Assembly (NCBI GenBank): GCA_947579605.1
Contig: OX388307.1
Coordinates: forward strand, 28,187,237-28,251,236
Source of the DNA: Athripsodes cinereus
Taxonomy: Eukaryota; Arthropoda; Insecta; Trichoptera; Leptoceridae
DNA: 64,000 nt
Direction: 5' to 3'
The notes under the pieces are model-generated. The model searched no databases, had not been told where the DNA came from, and saw only the letters and a list, made by a program, of their open reading frames with translations. Made by a program: the position numbers and the translations under genes. The number at the start of each line of letters is the position of its first letter. Within the stretch, counting starts at the first letter, position 1. Shown here piece by piece: positions 61,735-64,000 of this stretch.

Positions 61735-61920
61735 ACAGTGGGCCTAGTCAAAACACATTTAAGCGTTACGTTTTCGTTCAAACGCGGACGACGTTGCGAG
61801 AACGCGTCAATTTTCGGAGCTAAAATACACAAGTAGCTCCGAAAATTGACGCGTTCTCGCAACCTCGTCTTGTTTGAATGAAAACGTAACGCTTAAATGT
61901 GTTTTGACTAGGCCTACTGT
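61735..61920. mobile_element. 186-bp foldback MITE in the SLC26 3' UTR
   Basis: Arms of about 85 bp (CAGTGGGCCTAGTCAAAACA... and ...TGTTTTGACTAGGCCTACTG) are near-perfect inverses around a loop AAAATACACAAGT. The element starts 26 bp after the stop codon. No clean target duplication was found. Confidence 0.93.
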
Positions 61921-64000
61921 TATCATCAAATCAATAATTCGAGTTAAAATGTACTTATTATTTGATCTTGTGTAATAATTTTATGAATGTTTCCATAAAT
62001 ATATGTATATAAATTTCTTGTAGTTATTTGTTTTTTTTTATCCAGTAATAATCTTTATAAATTAATGAGGAAAAATACTTGTATGGTAGAAGAATTAAAA
62101 GGTTCCTATTACACCTTCAGTTCAGTGGAGTTCTTAACAAAGAAAAGGTTTCCCATTCCTTTTAGAAAGTTTTTGAGTGTCCTGAAAAAGGCATGCATTG
62201 GTTAAACATCATATTATATAAGTCAAATAACGTCTTCAATTCAATATCGAAAAATGTCTTCAATTCAGTGATAAGGTATGCCACTCACTCTGAATGTATT
62301 TACTTTTTTTTATTGTAAATTAAAAGTCAATAAAATATCAGACACAGAACATCAATTGCATTTATTGCAATGTAAAGTAAATAATAAATAATTATAGCAA
62401 TGAATAATTTGAACAATGTTGGTGTAAAAATCCAGTCAAATATCAAACTTTAAATAAAAAGCAAGTCAAAAATAAATCATAGGTTATTTGGCATGGAGAG
62501 AATGACTTGAATATTTATTCAGTGTAGTTAGTCCACTGGCAACTTCAGTTGTGGAAGATTTCATGAATTATTTACTTATGTCTCATGCCATCTTCAGGGC
62601 AAGAGTTACTTAAAATAAGATGCAAAATTATAAGTGTCTTTATTTTTATGTAGGTACATTGAAAAAATCAAATCAATATAACTTTTAAGATTGCTGTACC
62701 TATAGCACCAAAATACATTTAAATTATGAAATTTCTTTTCTGCTCGGGTATTTTTAAGAATGTTTATTTTACTTGAATATTTCAAAATTCGCGGTAATGT
62801 ATTGCCGAAAAATGCCGATTGCGCGATCACTGAGATTCACGTATTAAAATGCGAAAGCTGCAGAGATCGGAACAATTTCGGGTTATCGATGAGATAAAAT
62901 ACCCAACAAAATACGAGAGTGAGCGAAACAGGTATAATAAAGATATCAGAGAAACAGAACTGGTGGATGACGATATAATATATTTTCAAGTAATTTTTAA
63001 GTCAGCATCGGTGAAGGTGATAATTATTATGATCTCTAAAAAAGAAAATAAAGGTACTTATTTACAAAAACTGATAATAATCTTTTTTTTTAATAGGATT
63101 GACCTTGTGTAGATTTCTAGGGCGGTCGGTATAAAATCATGATGGATTATTTTAGTCTTATTACCGATTGTGTGAGCTCCAATTTTATTTTTAAACATAA
63201 TCTTCATTTTATTTTTTAAGAAGAATCTAGGCTAGTTTTTTAAATATAAATCTATAAATATTTAAATAATAAAATATGTGATGCGGCGGCGGAATAGATC
63301 TGCAAAGAGATTCAGTCTTAAGATCTTCCGATTGAAAGACTATCATCAGACTTCTCACCGACGCGACGGACAAGTTGATTTAATATAGGTAGATACCTTA
63401 ATTGATATTATTTCAAAAGCTGACCGCAATTATGAGAAATAATAATAATGTATAGTGTAGGTAAATGGTTTCAGATACCTGAATCCACGCGTGTACTATA
63501 TAATAGTAACTCGGATGTTCTCTGCAAAGCACAATATTGTGTGTACTTATCTCACCAATACATACAATAAAAATATTATGTACAAAACACGCAGATTTTT
63601 CAGTGCGCTGAGAATCGTTGCGGTAGGAGGGCGCGTATCGCTGTTCCGTCAGCCATTTATCTACTAGTGCCGTGGACGCTTGGTCTTTGTATACAAAAAT
63701 ATGACATAAAGTAATCAAAATGTAATATTCTAACAGTGTATTTATAATCATTACAAATATATTGTTATTATCAAAGTGATAATTCATAATTATAAGTGTT
63801 TAGTTTATTGTTACATATGTTTGGGTGTTGGTTTGCACAAGAAGAAAGGATCACTGACATTTTGAATTGTACAGCCGGTGGAGTCAACACCATTCCTTGC
63901 ATATATTATTATAACCATTCCCCATATTTATTATAATCCCGTATCACATTTTAGTCCCGCAGTAAATTAGTATATTGTCAACCAGATTTATAAATTATTT
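61921..64000. other. 3' flank of the SLC26 gene
   Basis: Contains a SINE-like copy in plus orientation at 62115-62310, with tail remnants at 62483-62560. A plus frame at 62849-62990 (MRKLQRSEQFRVIDEIKYPT and onward) has even codon usage and might be a first exon, but nothing confirms it. A GC-richer patch at 63594-63690 is unassigned. Confidence 0.4.
62115..62310 (+). repeat. Copy of the CCCACTTGTGGG SINE-like family
   Basis: AAGTTTTTGAGTGTCCTGAA, CAATTCAGTGATAAGGTATG and CACTCTGAATGTATTTACTT; part of the body is repeated inside (GTCTTCAATTCA twice). Confidence 0.8.

Noticed and set aside
61735..61920. hAT assignment of the foldback MITE from its CAGTG start
   Set aside because: The flanking 8-mers AATGTAAA/TTATCATC do not match, so the superfamily was left open.
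63281..63388. 35-codon frame starting ATGCGGCGGCGG
   Set aside because: Too short, no family resemblance, no splice support.

Overview
This window is eukaryotic genomic DNA: strongly AT-rich, with spliced genes (GT-AG introns) and many degenerate transposable elements. Gene content, a mariner-type transposon, and frequent short runs such as GTAGGTACCTAC point to an insect, quite possibly a moth or butterfly. The species cannot be fixed from the sequence alone. No rRNA, functional tRNA, CRISPR array or prokaryotic feature was seen.

Layout. Four protein-coding genes are supported. (1) 3392-5287, plus strand: an intronless 631-residue RING / B-box / coiled-coil / proline-rich / cyclophilin-like protein (TRIM-cyclophilin architecture). 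(2) 18287 down to 13097, minus strand: eight exons of NPL4, the ubiquitin-binding cofactor of p97/Cdc48; the last quarter of the protein was not found in the window. (3) 19195-46884, plus strand: twelve exons joining in frame into 577 residues with an N-terminal PPPDE (DeSI-type) cysteine isopeptidase domain, a lysine-rich linker and a C-terminal PUL domain. (4) 50361-61709, plus strand: ten exons joining in frame into 665 residues of an SLC26/SulP anion transporter, closest in feel to SLC26A11.

Three of the four genes belong to ubiquitin/SUMO biology: a probable E3 ligase, the p97 adaptor NPL4, and a PPPDE peptidase whose PUL domain is a p97-binding module in other proteins. NPL4 and the PPPDE-PUL gene are head to head with only 907 bp between start codons, so a shared promoter is plausible.

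The rest is mostly intron and intergenic DNA holding mobile elements: a dead mariner (28376-29669); several MITEs with clear terminal inverted repeats and target duplications (20913-21440, 27481-27994, 32437-32626, 45384-45807, 49390-49588, 61735-61920); a three-level nest of elements in SLC26 intron 1 (51579-54556); reverse-transcriptase remnants of non-LTR retrotransposons; a tRNA-derived SINE family (about four copies); and about twenty copies of a second SINE-like family with a CCCACTTGTGGG hairpin and a triplet tail. An eight-unit, 40-bp minisatellite starts 18 bp after a splice donor of the PPPDE-PUL gene, and a 115-bp tandem duplication copies a splice donor of NPL4.

All calls come from reading the sequence; no database search was possible. 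Exon borders were set by splice motifs, reading-frame continuity and remembered family structure.
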